DNA of 64,000 nt, taken from contig JAQFVV010006200.1 of assembly GCA_028023455.1 (NCBI GenBank), positions 3,171,738 through 3,235,737 of the forward strand. The letters run 5' to 3'. Shown here piece by piece: positions 24,301 to 36,363 of the stretch (its first letter is position 1; each line of letters opens with the position of its first letter). Source of the stretch: Epiperipatus broadwayi. Lineage: Eukaryota; Onychophora; Udeonychophora; Euonychophora; Peripatidae. Both the position numbers and the translations under genes were made by a program. The notes beneath the pieces are model-generated. The model worked only from the letters and a program-made list of their open reading frames with translations, did not search any database and was not told the origin of the DNA.

Positions 24301-24410
24301 AAAAAATTAATTTATTGTTTGCAACATATCGTTGTTTTCATTTTATTACATAGCATCTTAGACGAGGGCCATGAAAAATCCTTTCGAGGGCCGCCAGTTT
24401 GACATGCCTG
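21341..24410 (-). mobile_element. Complete hAT transposon with perfect TIRs and TSD
   Basis: The 15-bp ends match perfectly: CAGGCATGTCAAACT at 21341-21355 and AGTTTGACATGCCTG at 24396-24410. They are flanked by a perfect 8-bp duplication GTTTAAGT (21333-21340 and 24411-24418). At 3070 bp this is the normal size of an autonomous hAT. The transposase lies on the minus strand, with ~1.1 kb of noncoding DNA upstream of it and GGGCC-rich subterminal blocks. It sits in the right arm of the foldback near its loop. The intact ends suggest a younger insertion than its host, but the gene is frameshifted. Confidence 0.95.
21575..23333 (-). pseudogene. hAT transposase (GTF2IRD2/ZBED-like), frameshifted
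   Basis: In order: an N-terminal C2H2-type zinc finger with C9, C12, H27 and H32 (23333 onward); the RNase H-fold start with AIDESTDI; VTTDGAKSMTG holding the second acidic residue; a C-L-I-H motif; LPYYTEVRW before the third catalytic region; and a C-terminal dimerisation domain with RSRLTDKHLS and SLNPDIEKLV, ending at 21575. The frames are 23333-22854, 22962-22432, ~22440-21933 and 21994-21575. They imply breaks near 22985, 22435 and 21957, i.e. three frameshifts. An intact protein would be about 580-590 residues. It acts on hAT TIRs in the nucleus; this copy cannot. Confidence 0.9.
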
Positions 24411-24553
24411 GTTTAAGTAAAACGAAACTGTATTGGGATATTATATATGCTATATTTCAAGCAGCAACTTCCTTAAATAACTTTGCTATAGTGTTTTGTC
24501 ACTGTCTTGTCCCATTTCAATTTGCAACTTTGTTTAAGTAAAACAAAACTGTA

Positions 24554-24658
24554 TTTTTTTTTTTTTCATACGTCATAGCACTGGCCAGGTCGCGAACCCA
24601 CAACAGTCTGCAACCAAGCAAGGCGGCCGCGATGACCTCTCGGCTAACAGCGCTTGAC
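24554..24658 (-). mobile_element. tRNA-derived SINE, family 1, copy 1
   Basis: On the minus strand it starts GTCAAGCGCTGTTAGC, has box A TAGCCGAGAGG and box B GGTTCGCGACC, then ATGACGTATG and a 13-base poly-A tail (T's at 24554-24566). It is flanked by 12-bp duplications AACAAAACTGTA / AACGAAACTGTA. The acceptor-like ends AGCGCTG and CAGTGCT pair over 7 bp and the pairing extends outward through GTCA/TGAC. It is inserted in a duplicated segment of the foldback's right arm. Mobilisation would need a LINE in trans. Confidence 0.8.
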
Positions 24659-26643
24659 AACGAAACTGTATTGGGATATTATATATGCTATATTTCAAGT
24701 AGCAACTTCTTTAAATAACTTTGCTATAGTGTTTTGTCGATGTCTTCTGTTAAAGTATTTTTTTAATCTGCTATTATTCACATGGAGATCATTTTTAAAA
24801 AAATCATTTCTCTTTTCAAAATGCTGAAGAATAATTTATTATTTGATAATTCTAATTTAAAAAAAATCATTTCGTATTTTGAATTGTATTGATGGTGTTA
24901 TATTTTTGTGGAAAAATATTGTTTGCACCTATATTTTTTAATGTAAGAAAAAGCTATTACGTCACATTTTTATTTGCAACTTTAAGTAAAACGAAACTGT
25001 ACTGGGATATTATATATGATATATTTCAAGCAGCAACTTCTTTAAATAACTTTGCTATAGTGTTTTGTCGATGTCTTCTATTAAAGTATTTTTTTAATCT
25101 GCTTTTATTCAGATGGAGATCAGCTTTGATTACAGTACTATAATTTTAATTAAAGAAGTGTTGTAAACACGGCAGGAGAACATCAATCAATTCATCATTG
25201 TGTAAATGGCGCCGAACTGAACAAAAAGTTGGTAATATTTCTACAAATATATTTTTAAAACTCTCTATTTTAATATTTTTAATAACTTAAATTCTTGTTA
25301 AAATAACATCTTGTAACATTCTTGCCAATAAATATAATAATTTTTCCTGTGACTGTAATCGATGATTATTTTAAACTTTCTATTTTAAACATGCTATAAC
25401 TATTAATTAATAAATAACGAATAACTTGCTATAATTATATTTAATTACTTACTATTTATTACTCTGTATTTAAGTGTTGTGACTTATTATTTGCAAATAG
25501 TCTTTTTCTTTTTTAAAAATTAAATGTATATTTTTGAAAAGTTACTCAGTAATTCTTCATGCGGGATGGGGAGAGGGTTTATCTCTTAGTAATACACCAA
25601 ATTCTGTATTTACATTTTAATTATTTTTGATCGAATTCTTGCTGCAATTTGAGAAATAGATTCTCTCATATAATATTCTTTTTAGTTTATATAAACATTG
25701 CTTTTAAATCTGATCATTTGCAAATACTGAAAGCTAAATAATTTGATGAAATTCTGTTTTTGTTGTGCTTTTTTTTCATTTTCGATGTATATGTTTGATA
25801 TACATTGCCACAGAAATGATGAATTGTTGATTTGGGGAGGGGGTCGTATTTTCACAGATATCTGTTGTTTTTTGGGGTTTTTTTTTAACTTTATAGCATC
25901 TTCTTGATTTGAGGGGATTTTATTATTTATTGTTCCATTGATGATTTGAGGTGATTTTTTTTTATTTTTTTTTTGGTTCCATTGATGATTTGTGCGATTT
26001 AATCATTCCAATTTGTCCAGTTCGATTTTCCCGCATTCCTCCATTGTTATTCGTTTGATTTAGTCATTTCAATTTGTCGATTTGTTTGTTTGCTATTTTC
26101 AACCATTTCTGCTTTTTTAATTTGAATTTCATAGCACTTAGTTGTGCTTTTTTTTTATTTTTGATGTATTTGTTTGATATACATTGCCTCAAAAGTGACA
26201 AATTGTTGATTGGGGAGGGGGGGGTCTTATTTTCACCGATATCTGTTTTTTTTTTTAATTTGAATTTTATAGTATTTTTTTTTACAATTTGTATTTGTTT
26301 GTTTGCCTCGGGCATTTCTTTTTTATGATTTTAGTGTTTTTTTTTTTCCATCAATGATTTTAGTGTGATTTTTTAATTTTTTCCCATCGACGATTTCAGC
26401 GATTTTTATTTTTTTTCTTCTTCTTTTTTATGATTTTAGTGTTTTTTCCCCCATCGATGATTTTAGTGGATTTTTTAATTTTCTTTTTTTTTCCATCGAC
26501 TATTTCAGCGATTTTTTAATTTTTTTTTTCCTATCGACAATTTCAGCCATTTTTGAAAATTTTATTTATCACTTGCAGACTTCTTACCAGTTGTTGATGG
26601 TACTGCAGTGTCACCCCATGAGGTGTAAATCATAACTACCAAT

Positions 26644-28214
26644 TTGTATTATAAATATATGCAAGCATTCTGTCACAATGCGCATATAAAAATAAACAAC
26701 TGCATGATTACTTAAAAATTTAAGAAAGCAAGTATAATTGTATTCTTTTCCTTATCAAGTGATTTCATTTATAAAAAAATATTTCACAGATATAAAGTTT
26801 TTTTTCTTTATTTACTCGGCTTTTAATACCTTTCTGATAAATTATTGATATTTTTTATGCATAAAAATTATATTTTATCAATAGTTTTAATATTGTTTAT
26901 ATGATTTTCTTTTCATCTGAAATCATTTTAAAAAATGTATGTAAATTGACAATTTAAAGCAAATAATATTGAAGTTAATTAACAAAACTGTTGCAAAAGG
27001 CTTTTCTTGTTAATATTTTATCGTTTTCAGCATAGATATATGTACCTATATATATATGCAATGCATTACAATTAGGTAAAAGTTTCTATTCATATGTTCA
27101 AGAATCATATTAGACAAAATTAGATATTCAATTCCGTCAAGCCTTTCCACTTATTACACTCAATCAGTACACAATTACTCAATCATTCTACCAGCAACGA
27201 CACATTTTTCTTCTCTTATCTCAATTTTAATAAAGTTTCTTTCATTAATTTCAAATATTATTTTTATATTTCCCATTTATATCATAATGATCTAAACTAA
27301 AATCTTTATCTTTACATTGCCTTCATCTTTATTTATGCTTATCCCATTCGCAGTCCAATTTTATTCTACTTCTCTTAACAAACAACCTTCAAAGATAAAT
27401 GTTTGATTGCTATTTCTGTTTATATATAAATCCCATATTCACAGTCCAAATTCTTAACCCATTTTCCAAAGCTCTTCTCCTTGCATCAAATAAACTCCCA
27501 CAAGTATTATTATATAATTCTATGACTACTTTTCTTCTAATTGACTTATATTTTCCCAATTTTTACAATTATGGACACATAGTATATCCTGTTACACATA
27601 CCTGTCATGTTTCTTAAATAAATGATCTATCTATTAACTTTAGTATTTGAAAATTCTAGTCATCATGTTTACTGTCTTCCCTGTAATCCAATTCTTGTTA
27701 TTCTTTTATATTCATTTCCTATATTGTAAACTATATTACTTTTAAATTCGCTCAAAAAAAATCTATCCCATTTTCCGTTTGAATACCTATATTTATTATC
27801 CATAATTCCTATTATGAAATACTATAGATTATAATTTTAAAAAAATACAATGAAGTCATTATAGAGAATGTCTCACTCACTATTCACAAATTCAGTTATC
27901 CAAGGCCAAATATATATAAAAGTAAAAAATGAAAACCAGTAAAAAAAAAAAAAGCATAGTATTTCAATTTTCAGAATCACATTTTAACTTTGTATTTTGT
28001 AAAATGTCACAACCCACCAGAATTTAAAGTATGCAAACATGAAGTTGCAATTACAAATAATAATTTAAAGTCATTTAAATATACTATACAAAAAAAAAAA
28101 TCACCATACCCAGCTTAAACAATATAAAAGCAGTTCTCCGCTTTACTGCCATTTAGTGTAACCCAAACCAATCACTGATTATAAAGTTCTTATCCTTACT
28201 ATTTTAACCCTCCT
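26644..28214. other. No clear gene; pyrimidine-rich block
   Basis: 27100-27640 is unusually pyrimidine-rich on the plus strand, like the minus-strand LINE relics elsewhere. In translation I see only scraps such as NNTCGSLFDARRRAL, which I cannot assign. It may be a heavily decayed coding relic on the minus strand. Confidence 0.35.
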
Positions 28215-28780
28215 TTTCATTGGGATTTGGCTTTTCCCTTTATCAATGAGGCCTGGTTTCAGGTCTATATAACTGCTCAAGCAGTTTAATGAATTCAAAA
28301 ACCTATTTGAAGTTCAAGTTTTAAGCCTAGCAGGTAAAGTGAAATTAAAAGTGATTGCTGGATATATATATATGCATTCCTTTCAATTTTGAATACCCGG
28401 TCTAATTGATAAAAATCAAAAACTAGAAACAAGTATGAGAATAGGGATACAAATACTAAGAATAAGAATTTTATGTGCACCTGGTAATCATGATTACTCT
28501 AATTTACACTGGACGGCAATAAAATGGACTTATTTTATCTTATTGGTTAAGTTGGGGTTTCAGGTTTATATGAATATTCAAAAAAATTGTCTTGAGTTCA
28601 AAATTTTAGATTGAATTAAAATTCAAGTTTTAAACTTGATAGTGCAAAATGGAGTCTAAGGGGGTTCCAATTTTGAATCCCAAACTTCACTGATAAATAT
28701 AAAAGCCAAAAACTGATCTAAGATTGGACTCAAATGCTAAAGATGTGAATTTTATATGCATCTTGTAATCACAGATTACT
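28215..28780 (+). repeat. Diverged tandem duplication, period ~302 bp
   Basis: GGTTTCAGGTCTATAT (28255) and GGTTTCAGGTTTATAT (28557) open two similar stretches. Both contain AAGTTCAAGTTTTAA-type sequence, CAATTTTGAATMCC, GATAAATATAAAA/GATAAAAATCAAAA and AATTTTATRTGCAYCT before GATTACT. The copies are old and noncoding. Confidence 0.6.
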
Positions 28781-29039
28781 ATATAGCTTTCATTATATTA
28801 CAGCTGCTTTTATGTTAAATATATTATTTTTTACATTTTATTATTAGTCTTCACAAAAAAAAAATTTAAAAATGCAATACAATGTCCACTTATATATTTG
28901 TTTTTTGTGCAGACTTTTTTTTTTTAAATATTAGGTGCCCTTATTTATTTACAGAAAAGATTGAGACAAAGCGGCAAGATTAAATTATCAACTTAAATGA
29001 TGAAAGATATTAAATATTGATAAATCAAGTTTACAGCTC

Positions 29040-30190
29040 AACAAATTCTCATTGAGATGAAAAAATAAAGATTTTTTTTATAGCATCAAACATTTCAAAA
29101 ATTGGAAAACAATTTACAGGAAAAAACCCATTATATATTATAAATCCTTTCTTTGAAAAAACAATACTAAATAGAAATGGACATAAAAACATCCAAATAA
29201 AAGTTCAGCAATATTAGATTATATTTTAATCAATAGAAAATATATATTTCAAGATTATAATATTCTTAATAGATTCAACACAGGAAGTAATCGATAAGCG
29301 AGATGAAAAATATATGTTAAAGCAAACTATTGAAACAATATTAACAGTTTATATTTTTAATCTTCAGAAACACTCCAATGAATATGAATTAAGCCATACA
29401 AATCATTTTAAAATATTAATACTCTGAAGATGATTTAGACCTGATGAAGATAAATAATAAGATGGCTACTGTTAAAAAGCAACTATTTAGCAGTAAATTT
29501 TCAAATGAGACGACAATGTATGAAGAAAAAAAGCTTATGAAAATTTATAAAAATGATTAATTTAGAATTGAACATCTGGGATTCAATAAAATGCTTTAAA
29601 AGAATTAGTAATTATATTTAAAAATTATAATTGTGAATTGGCAAGAAAATTTTATAGAAAAAAATAAAAGTGTAAAACATTTTGGTCTTGATAAAAAAAA
29701 AAGATGTTTCACTAATAAGAAAATGAAACTAATACTAAAATGAAAGACTGCACCATGAAATGTGGAAATTTTATATGTATATAGTAATAAATAACAAGAA
29801 AATAAACATTACAATTACCATGTCTTCAAATTGATAAGCATTTTAAATAAAGAGGAAAAAAATATGTAATTAAATTTATGAAGAATTGAAAAGCTCCAGG
29901 AAATTTTGGAATTATTGTTATCTTAACACGTGAAGAAATTGAAAAATTGTTGGCAAAGCTATATTCCAAATATCTAAATGATAAAGATGTACAGAAATAT
30001 GCTTTAGTAATATTGATATTTAAGGAAGATAATGAAGATGTAAAAATTAGAGCTATCAACTTCCATCAGTTTTTCATAAAGACCAAGTATCTGCAATGAA
30101 CTGTAGATACTAAACCATCCAAAAAAAGCTGTATCATATCCAAATAAATTATATAGATAAGTTCAATGAAAAAGTTGCCATTATAATATT
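29040..30190 (+). pseudogene. RTE-like LINE relic, copy B (endonuclease to early RT)
   Basis: In shifting frames I read SKIGKQFTGK (endonuclease, DFNA-type block), a W/KWT stretch followed by LDYILINRKYIFQDYN and FNTGSN, i.e. the end of an APE-like endonuclease. Then comes an RT N-terminal part matching LYTKCL-NDKDVP and ILIFK.DNED-IKNYR-type sequence at 29935-30060. It is 5'- and 3'-truncated with many frameshifts. A second copy of the same family (30654-33230) follows in the same orientation. Confidence 0.7.
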
Positions 30191-30196
30191 TCTATA

Positions 30197-30500
30197 GTAT
30201 AATTTTCACTACACCACTCTCACTCAAGCTACGGGCTAATTTCTATCCACTTTTAATATCTTGTAGAGAATGTAATCATAAACATATGACCAAATATATG
30301 AAAAGATACGTGTAAGAGATTGTGATCTGGGCCAACTGATGAGTTCTGGTTCAGCATGAAATGTGCATCTTGAGAATCATACATCTTTTTCATATGTCTT
30401 TGGTCATATGTTTAAGATTACATCCTTCTTTAAGGTGTTAAAAGCAGATAGAAACCAATCCCCAAACTTGCTTGAGTAGTGTAGTGAAAATTATACCACA
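30197..30500. mobile_element. Palindrome with hammerhead-like core
   Basis: The left arm ~30195-30310 and right arm ~30372-30500 are inverted (TATAATTTTCACTACAC and complement; AAACATATGACCAAA and complement). Between them lies a hammerhead-like core in plus orientation. This repeats the architecture of the 14 kb element with different sequence. It separates LINE copies B and C. A related degenerate segment (GTTCAACATGAAATATG, then TCTTTTTCACATGT) lies at ~56290-56335. Confidence 0.6.
30333..30372 (+). ncRNA. Hammerhead-like motif, degenerate
   Basis: Core CTGATGA at 30336-30342. Stem II is 30343-30357: G-T, T-A, one T-C mismatch, then CTG/CAG closing a GTT loop. GAAA is at 30358-30361. Stem III is ATG/CAT around a 2-nt loop, and the cleavage-site C is 30369. 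Stem I is weak (CAA 30333-30335 with TTG 30370-30372). All conserved core bases are there, but stem I is short and stem II imperfect. It is probably a decayed Penelope-type ribozyme; activity is uncertain. Confidence 0.4.
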
Positions 30501-30653
30501 GAACTATTTATTATTGGATAATCTCTGGTCTATTAAATAACTAATAAAAAGTATCAATTTAGTGACCATAATGTTTTGAATTTGCATAATGGAAACAACT
30601 GCACTTCTACTATATTACAAAGCTTTTCATAATTTTAATATTTTTTAAAAAAA

Positions 30654-33230
30654 TTGCAAAAAGTAGATCTAAATATTGCTAATAAATATTGTTCTGATAT
30701 ATGCAATGAAATATTTATACAGATCTACATTGCAAAAATCAGAACTGTCTCATTAAATGGGACCTTATTTGATTTTGTAAAGTTAAAAGAAAAGGTGAAG
30801 AAACAATTGATTTTAAAAAGTGACATATACTATACTACAAAGATACAAACATTGGAAGTACAAATGAAATAGGATTCATTATAAATATAAAAAAAATGGA
30901 AGAACATTGTGGAGATTGATGGATATCAGAATGGAAAAATTACTTATTCAACCTAATAGCAGATATCATATGCAGATAATTCAGGTTTATATTACCACCA
31001 AGTTTTCACTGTGATGACGAAGTAGTGATTTTTATATGGATGTACATAAGACTTGATCAGAACAAAACAACATTTTAAAATTGTCATGGGAGAATTTAAT
31101 CATAGAATTGATAAACAATTGAAAAATGAATGGTGAGAGAAATCATAGACTTGTGAAGTTTCCAGAAAAATAAAAACTTTATATTATGAATTCTTTTTTT
31201 TTGTAAAAAAATGTTAAATGGAAATGGACACAAATTGACTAACAGAAATATGTATTTTAAGACTGTAATGTTCTTAATAAATTAAACACAGGAAGTGATG
31301 ATCAATTATCAATACGCAAGACTAGAGACAAAAATTATTAAGAAAAACAATATTCACAGTTGATATTCCAAATTTTCAGAAACATTCTAATGAATTTAAA
31401 ATAGAACTTGCAAATCATTTTCATATATTAACAAATTTTGAATATAATTCAGATTTGAATGAAATCAATAGGAAGATAAATGATATACTTTTAAAAACAG
31501 CAACAAAAATAGCTGGCATAAAAAAGCAGCAATGATCAATAAAATTTATAAAAAAAAAATGTGAATATATACAAAAATGATGCACTAAGAAGGATTAAAT
31601 ATCCTGAATCTTGTAAAAGGTGTGAAAGAGTTGTAATGATATATGAAAGAATAATTGTACACTAGCAAGGAAAGCTGCAGAAGAGAATAAAAGTCAAAAG
31701 TGTAAAACAGCATCTTGATATTGGCAGAAAACTTACTTCTGCAACAAGTGAAAAGACGGAACTATTACTAAAAGAGAGATGACATGAAATTAAGACCAAG
31801 AAAAAGTATCTCCTACAACTACTATAGTTTCTGAATTGCCCAGGATTTTAAATGAAGTAACACATGCAATTAAATTTATGAAAAAGGCAAAAGTTCCAGG
31901 TAATGATGATAATTATTATCGATTTCTTTAAAGAACTAAAAGAAAAATTCAGGAAAATTTTGGCAAAGTTATATACCAAATGTCTACATGGTAAAGATGT
32001 ACCAGAAGATTGTAAGAATGCAGTATTAATATTAATATTTAAAAAAGATGTTAGATATTAAAAATTAGGCTTATCAATCTTTTATCAGTTCTATCATCTA
32101 AAGAAAACTTTGGATTTTAACCAACTGTATTTAAAAGTGGTTCTAGTACAGTGGATCATATCCAAATATTGAGAGAAATTATAGAAAGGACCAATGAATA
32201 CGAAATGCCATTATGGTTTAGGTTTATAAATTATGAAAATGCATTCAATTGTATAAATATTTCTTCAGTGATTAAAGCATTGGATCATCAAGATATAAAC
32301 TCTGGATATTATCATATTCTTAATATTTACAAAAATGCAACAACAAAAATTAGATTACACAATGATACCAAAAAGTTTAACATTTAGAAGGATGTACAAC
32401 AGGGTGATTTCATATCTCCAAAACTTTTTACAACAGTTTTGCAAGACTTGTTTTGTGGATCTAGATGATGTAATTGTTTTTGTAAATAATGCTTTAGAAC
32501 TCTAGAAAAGGTTGCAAGAGCTATCAAAATAAAAAAGTAGGTTAAAGGTAAATGTTAAAAAGACTAAAGTAATATTCAATGGATATTCTCAAAATAAGAA
32601 AATAAAGATTGATAATGATGAGTTAGAAGTTAACAACTACAAATATCTTGGTCACATTATTATTACAGCTGGAAACAATGGATGAAATTAATCATAGTTG
32701 CAGTGCTTTTGGTAGAAATAATTTAATATTAAAAGAAAATATGCCTATGTGTTTGAAAAGGGTGTGTTACCCGTTCTTACTTATGAATCTGAGACTTGAA
32801 CACTTAATATAAGAGCACTACAAAGACTTCAGATCACTCAACGAAATATGGAAAGGTGTATGTTAAGAATAACAAGAGATTAAAAACAAAATACATAGGT
32901 GAGAGAACAAAACTTCTCATGTATGTATTACTGTCATCTTTGAAAGAATTAAGAAATTGAAGTGAGGTTGAACTGGGCTTATATACTAGAAGAAATAATA
33001 ATAGATGGACAGTTGAGATCTTAAATTAGATTCCAAGAGATTGTAAGTGACCTAGAAAAAGACCACATGTGAGATGGATGATAAAATAAGAAAGTGTATT
33101 GTGATGGAGAAGAGGTTGGAGATCAGAGAAGATGGATTGAACTTGGAGAGACCTGCATCCTGCAGTAGATCAATAATGGTTGAAAAATTGATGATTGGCA
33201 TTGAAAAGGACAATGAACATTATTAATAGT
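30654..33230 (+). pseudogene. RTE-like LINE relic, copy C (most complete)
   Basis: Reading through frameshifts: an N-terminal stretch with KIRTVSLNGTLFDFVKLKEK (from 30720); endonuclease blocks near 30960-31330 (IIQVYI, DQNKTTFKIVMGEFNHRI, then NEIDYI-like and SDH-like regions); RT from 31830 with KFMKKAKVPGND, DHIQILREIIERTNEYEMPL (32150), QQGDFISPKLFTTVLQDL (32400) and a damaged catalytic site DLDDVIVFVNN (~32460). The C-terminal part has RALQRLQITQRNMERCM and VREQ blocks to ~33200. An intact copy would copy its own RNA into DNA at a nicked target. This one has many stops and is dead. Confidence 0.85.
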
Positions 33231-33240
33231 AGTTTTTTTG

Positions 33241-35203
33241 TATTATGTAACAATTGCTAAATACTTATTTGATATATAAAAAACAAAAAGTATTTTGTAG
33301 CTATTTTCATTTTTATGATAGTAATGCTTTTATAAGATGTACAATTATAAAGAAAAAATAACTTTTTGATGCTAGTTGCACGTAGGTATTACTAGTGAAG
33401 TCATTTACATATCAAAGAAGACATTAATAATATAATTGTTTTTTTTCCATATTTTCTATAAAAAAAATCAAAATGTAAATAACATAATTTATGTAGAAAA
33501 CTCATGTGAGAATATTATCTTTAGCAAACAAATAAATATTTTTAATAAGTGTGACTTATGCAATTCAGTGATAATATTTTATTAGAGCTTCCAGAAAAAA
33601 ATAGCTTATGGCAAAGTAAAAAAAAACATAGAAATAATATAATGTCAGATAATCTAAATATATTTAAAAAATAAACCTGAAAATAATATCTTTAGCAAAC
33701 AAACAAATATCAATTAATGTGATGAATAGACATATATAAAAAAACTAAATTAATAACAGCAAATATTAATTTAATTTCTTCTGGAATGTTTATATTGCTG
33801 GAAAATACTTTTTCAATCATTATTTAGTGAAATGATTAATTTCAAATTTTCAGTCATATATTATTTTCATGTTTCTTTTTTCTTTATCTTCATAACAGCT
33901 GTTTGCCATTATTGGTAATGAAATTTAGTTATGTTTACATTGATAGTCCTTATTGAGAATACTTGTTTTTCAATCATTTGTTCACTTGAGATATTTTCCA
34001 GTCTGTTTCTTGAATAAATTGTTTATTTTTGAATTTTTTTACAAAAAAAAATAATTTACCAATTAGCTTATTCTTATGTATTTTGGCATGTGGATAAAGG
34101 CCCTATCAATGAGTAGTACTTAGATGAAATAATATTGGATTTTTATTTTTTAATATGAAACACCAAGTATGGTGTTAGGTTAACGATTCTGGATTCCCAA
34201 TTAAATAAAAACAAAACATTTACTTGATGAATAAAGCTGTTGTATTCAGCCTGTCATTTTAGCATTTAAATTGATAATACAAATATATAAAAATTATATA
34301 TAGTGGCCTCAGTACACTGAAAATTTCAGGAAACATTAGAAATCCATATTAATATTTCATCTACATTCATATGTATACATTTTTGTGTTTTCATCTGGAA
34401 TTTCATTGTCTTCAACTAAACTAGTATGCAAATTTTGAATAAATAGCTTAAAAGTTTCAATTACTAGTCACACGCCCCATATCCCCCATTAATTTATTGA
34501 ACACTTACATGAGAAGGTAGTTTACTTTAATCATCTGTTACTATGTTCATATAACATTTCACAGCACAATTTGCCAGGAAACAATGTTTTTTTGCAATTG
34601 GTATTAAAAACTTTATATATCTTGGCATTAGTGTGTGGTGGTGGGACATTTAAAATAGTTTAATAATTTATTCATATAATAATGATGTATCCAATTTCAA
34701 GAACACTTAAATATTTGTGTGTGTGTCTGCCACTTTTAAGAGTTAAGTAAAATAAAATTTATTAATAATTCAATAAACACAATTCTACATAGTATTAATC
34801 TTCCAATCAGCAATTCAGAAGATTTTTTTCCTTTTGATTAAATCTTAAATATATAAAAATGACTTTATTTATTCAGAAGTATATTTCTTTTAAATTTGTT
34901 TTTCAAGTAAGCAAATAGCCAAATATGCAAAAAAAAAAAATTACATTCTTTAAAATTTTATTATTTTTTCTTCAAATAAGAAAAATCATACCCAAAAATT
35001 ATATTATAAAAGCAATATAATATTCTTGTTACCATTCTCAAATCTTGTAAATTACTAATGTGTCTCATATTTATTTAAAGTGCATTACAATTAGTTTTAT
35101 TAACTTCATCTTTTATAAACTACCATTATAAATATTATAACTTTTAAAACATTTTTTTTTTTTTTATGGTTCATATTTATTTAAGTACATTACAATCAGT
35201 AAA
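33241..35203. other. No gene seen
   Basis: AT-rich. A short direct repeat (CATATTTATTTAAAGTGCATT at ~35066 and CATATTTATTTAAGTACATT at ~35172) lies just before the next LINE fragment and may relate to its insertion. Confidence 0.5.
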
Positions 35204-35995
35204 AGTGAATGGGAGATTATTTAAGTTATCTCTACTTTGCAGATGTCATAATTGTTTTTGAAAATAATGCTTCAGCACTTCAGGAAATGTTGCAAGAGTT
35301 ACCAGATCAAAGTAAGAAAGTAGAACTAAAGGTAAACGTTAAAAATACCAAAGTAATGTTCAATGGATTTTCTCAAAAGATGAAAATGAAGATTGATTAT
35401 GATGAGATACAAGAAGTTAACAACTCCAAATACCTTGGTCAGATTATTACTACAGATAGAAATATAATGGATGAAATTAATCATAGAATTAAATTTGGTT
35501 CGAGTGCTTTTGGTAGAAATAATTTAATATTAAAAGGAAATATGTGTGTTTGAAAAGAAAGGTTTTTAATAAATGTGTTTTACCAGTTCTTATTTATGGT
35601 CACTTAATAGAAGAGCAATACAGACTACAGACCACTCAAAGAAGAATGGATAGATGCATGTTAGGAATATCAAGAAGAGATCGAAAACGTAATACATGAG
35701 TAAGAGAACAAACAGGTGTTACTGACATCGTTGAAAGAATTAAAAGACTGAAGTGAAGTTGGACTGAACATATTACTAGAAGATATGATAATAGATGGAC
35801 AATTAAAATATTAAACCAGATTCCAAAAGACCCAGATAGAAACCACAAGTGAGATGGGTAAATGAAATAAGAAAGTGTGTAGGAGTGATGTAGAAAAAAA
35901 GGCTAGAGATCGGGGAAGATTGATTGAACTTGCAGAGATCTTCATCCTGCAGTGGATTGACAATGATTTGACAATGATGTTGACTGAGTTTTATA
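35204..35995 (+). pseudogene. RTE-like LINE relic, copy D (5'-truncated)
   Basis: This starts inside the RT at its catalytic motif, YLSYLYFADVIIVFENN, where the second catalytic aspartate of FADD is V. It continues through a 114-codon open stretch with LKVNVKNTKVMFNGFSQ, NNSKYLGQIITTDRN and FGSSAFGRNN. After a frameshift near 35550, KRKVFNKCVLPVLIYG and a C-terminal block with TQRRMDRCMLGI and VTDIVERIKRLK follow. It ends with two direct copies of TTGACAATGAT near 35960, like the short repeats at RTE 3' ends. 5' truncation is normal for LINE insertions. Confidence 0.85.
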
Positions 35996-36363
35996 AGATA
36001 TTACAAATATTTATTCTATTTTTTAAAAATTTTTAAAATATAAATTATCATCTTTCCTTTGGAGACTATATTTCTAATATTCCATACAACATATTTTTAT
36101 TAATTGGTAATTAATTCAATAACACTTGCTTTTACTTTTGCATTATCATATTTAGCAGTTTCTATTTCAGCTTTTACAAATGATTTTAATTAAGGTTCCT
36201 TAGACTATTTTTTATTTAGATAAGTAAAAAATTAAATAAAATTACAAGAACTTTTTATTTTATTAATGTTAACTTTTTTTAAATTATAAAAAAAAAAGCA
36301 ATTAGTTAATTACAAAATAAAGTTCATATTTATTTCAACAATAAGGTTAATACAAGGTAAATA

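Larger units (their letters stand above)
19195..26643. mobile_element. Large foldback element, interrupted by hAT and SINE
   Basis: The left terminus is ATTGGTAGTTATGATTTA at 19195; its complement ends at 26643. The left arm is 19195-21131, the loop 21132-21209, and the right arm 21210-21340 plus 24419-26643 once the hAT insertion is removed. Arm landmarks in mirror order are CTGCAGTACCATCAACAACT, blocks with CATCGATGG plus poly-A, GATATCGGTAAAAATACG followed by a poly-C tract, GCATGAAGAATTACTGAGTA, and GGCGCCATTTACACAATG. The right arm has extra partial copies of the inner segment (24411-24510, 24520-24790, 24800-25145). No transposase of its own was seen. Target duplications are not clear. 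Confidence 0.8.

Noticed and set aside
26064-26315. 83-codon minus frame starting MPEANKQ
   Set aside because: It is the mirror image of 19450-19671 in the foldback arms, with frame-shifting indels between copies and A-rich low complexity.
27100-27640. Minus-strand coding relic
   Set aside because: Strand composition is suggestive but I could not match any reading to a known domain, so it is not called as a pseudogene.
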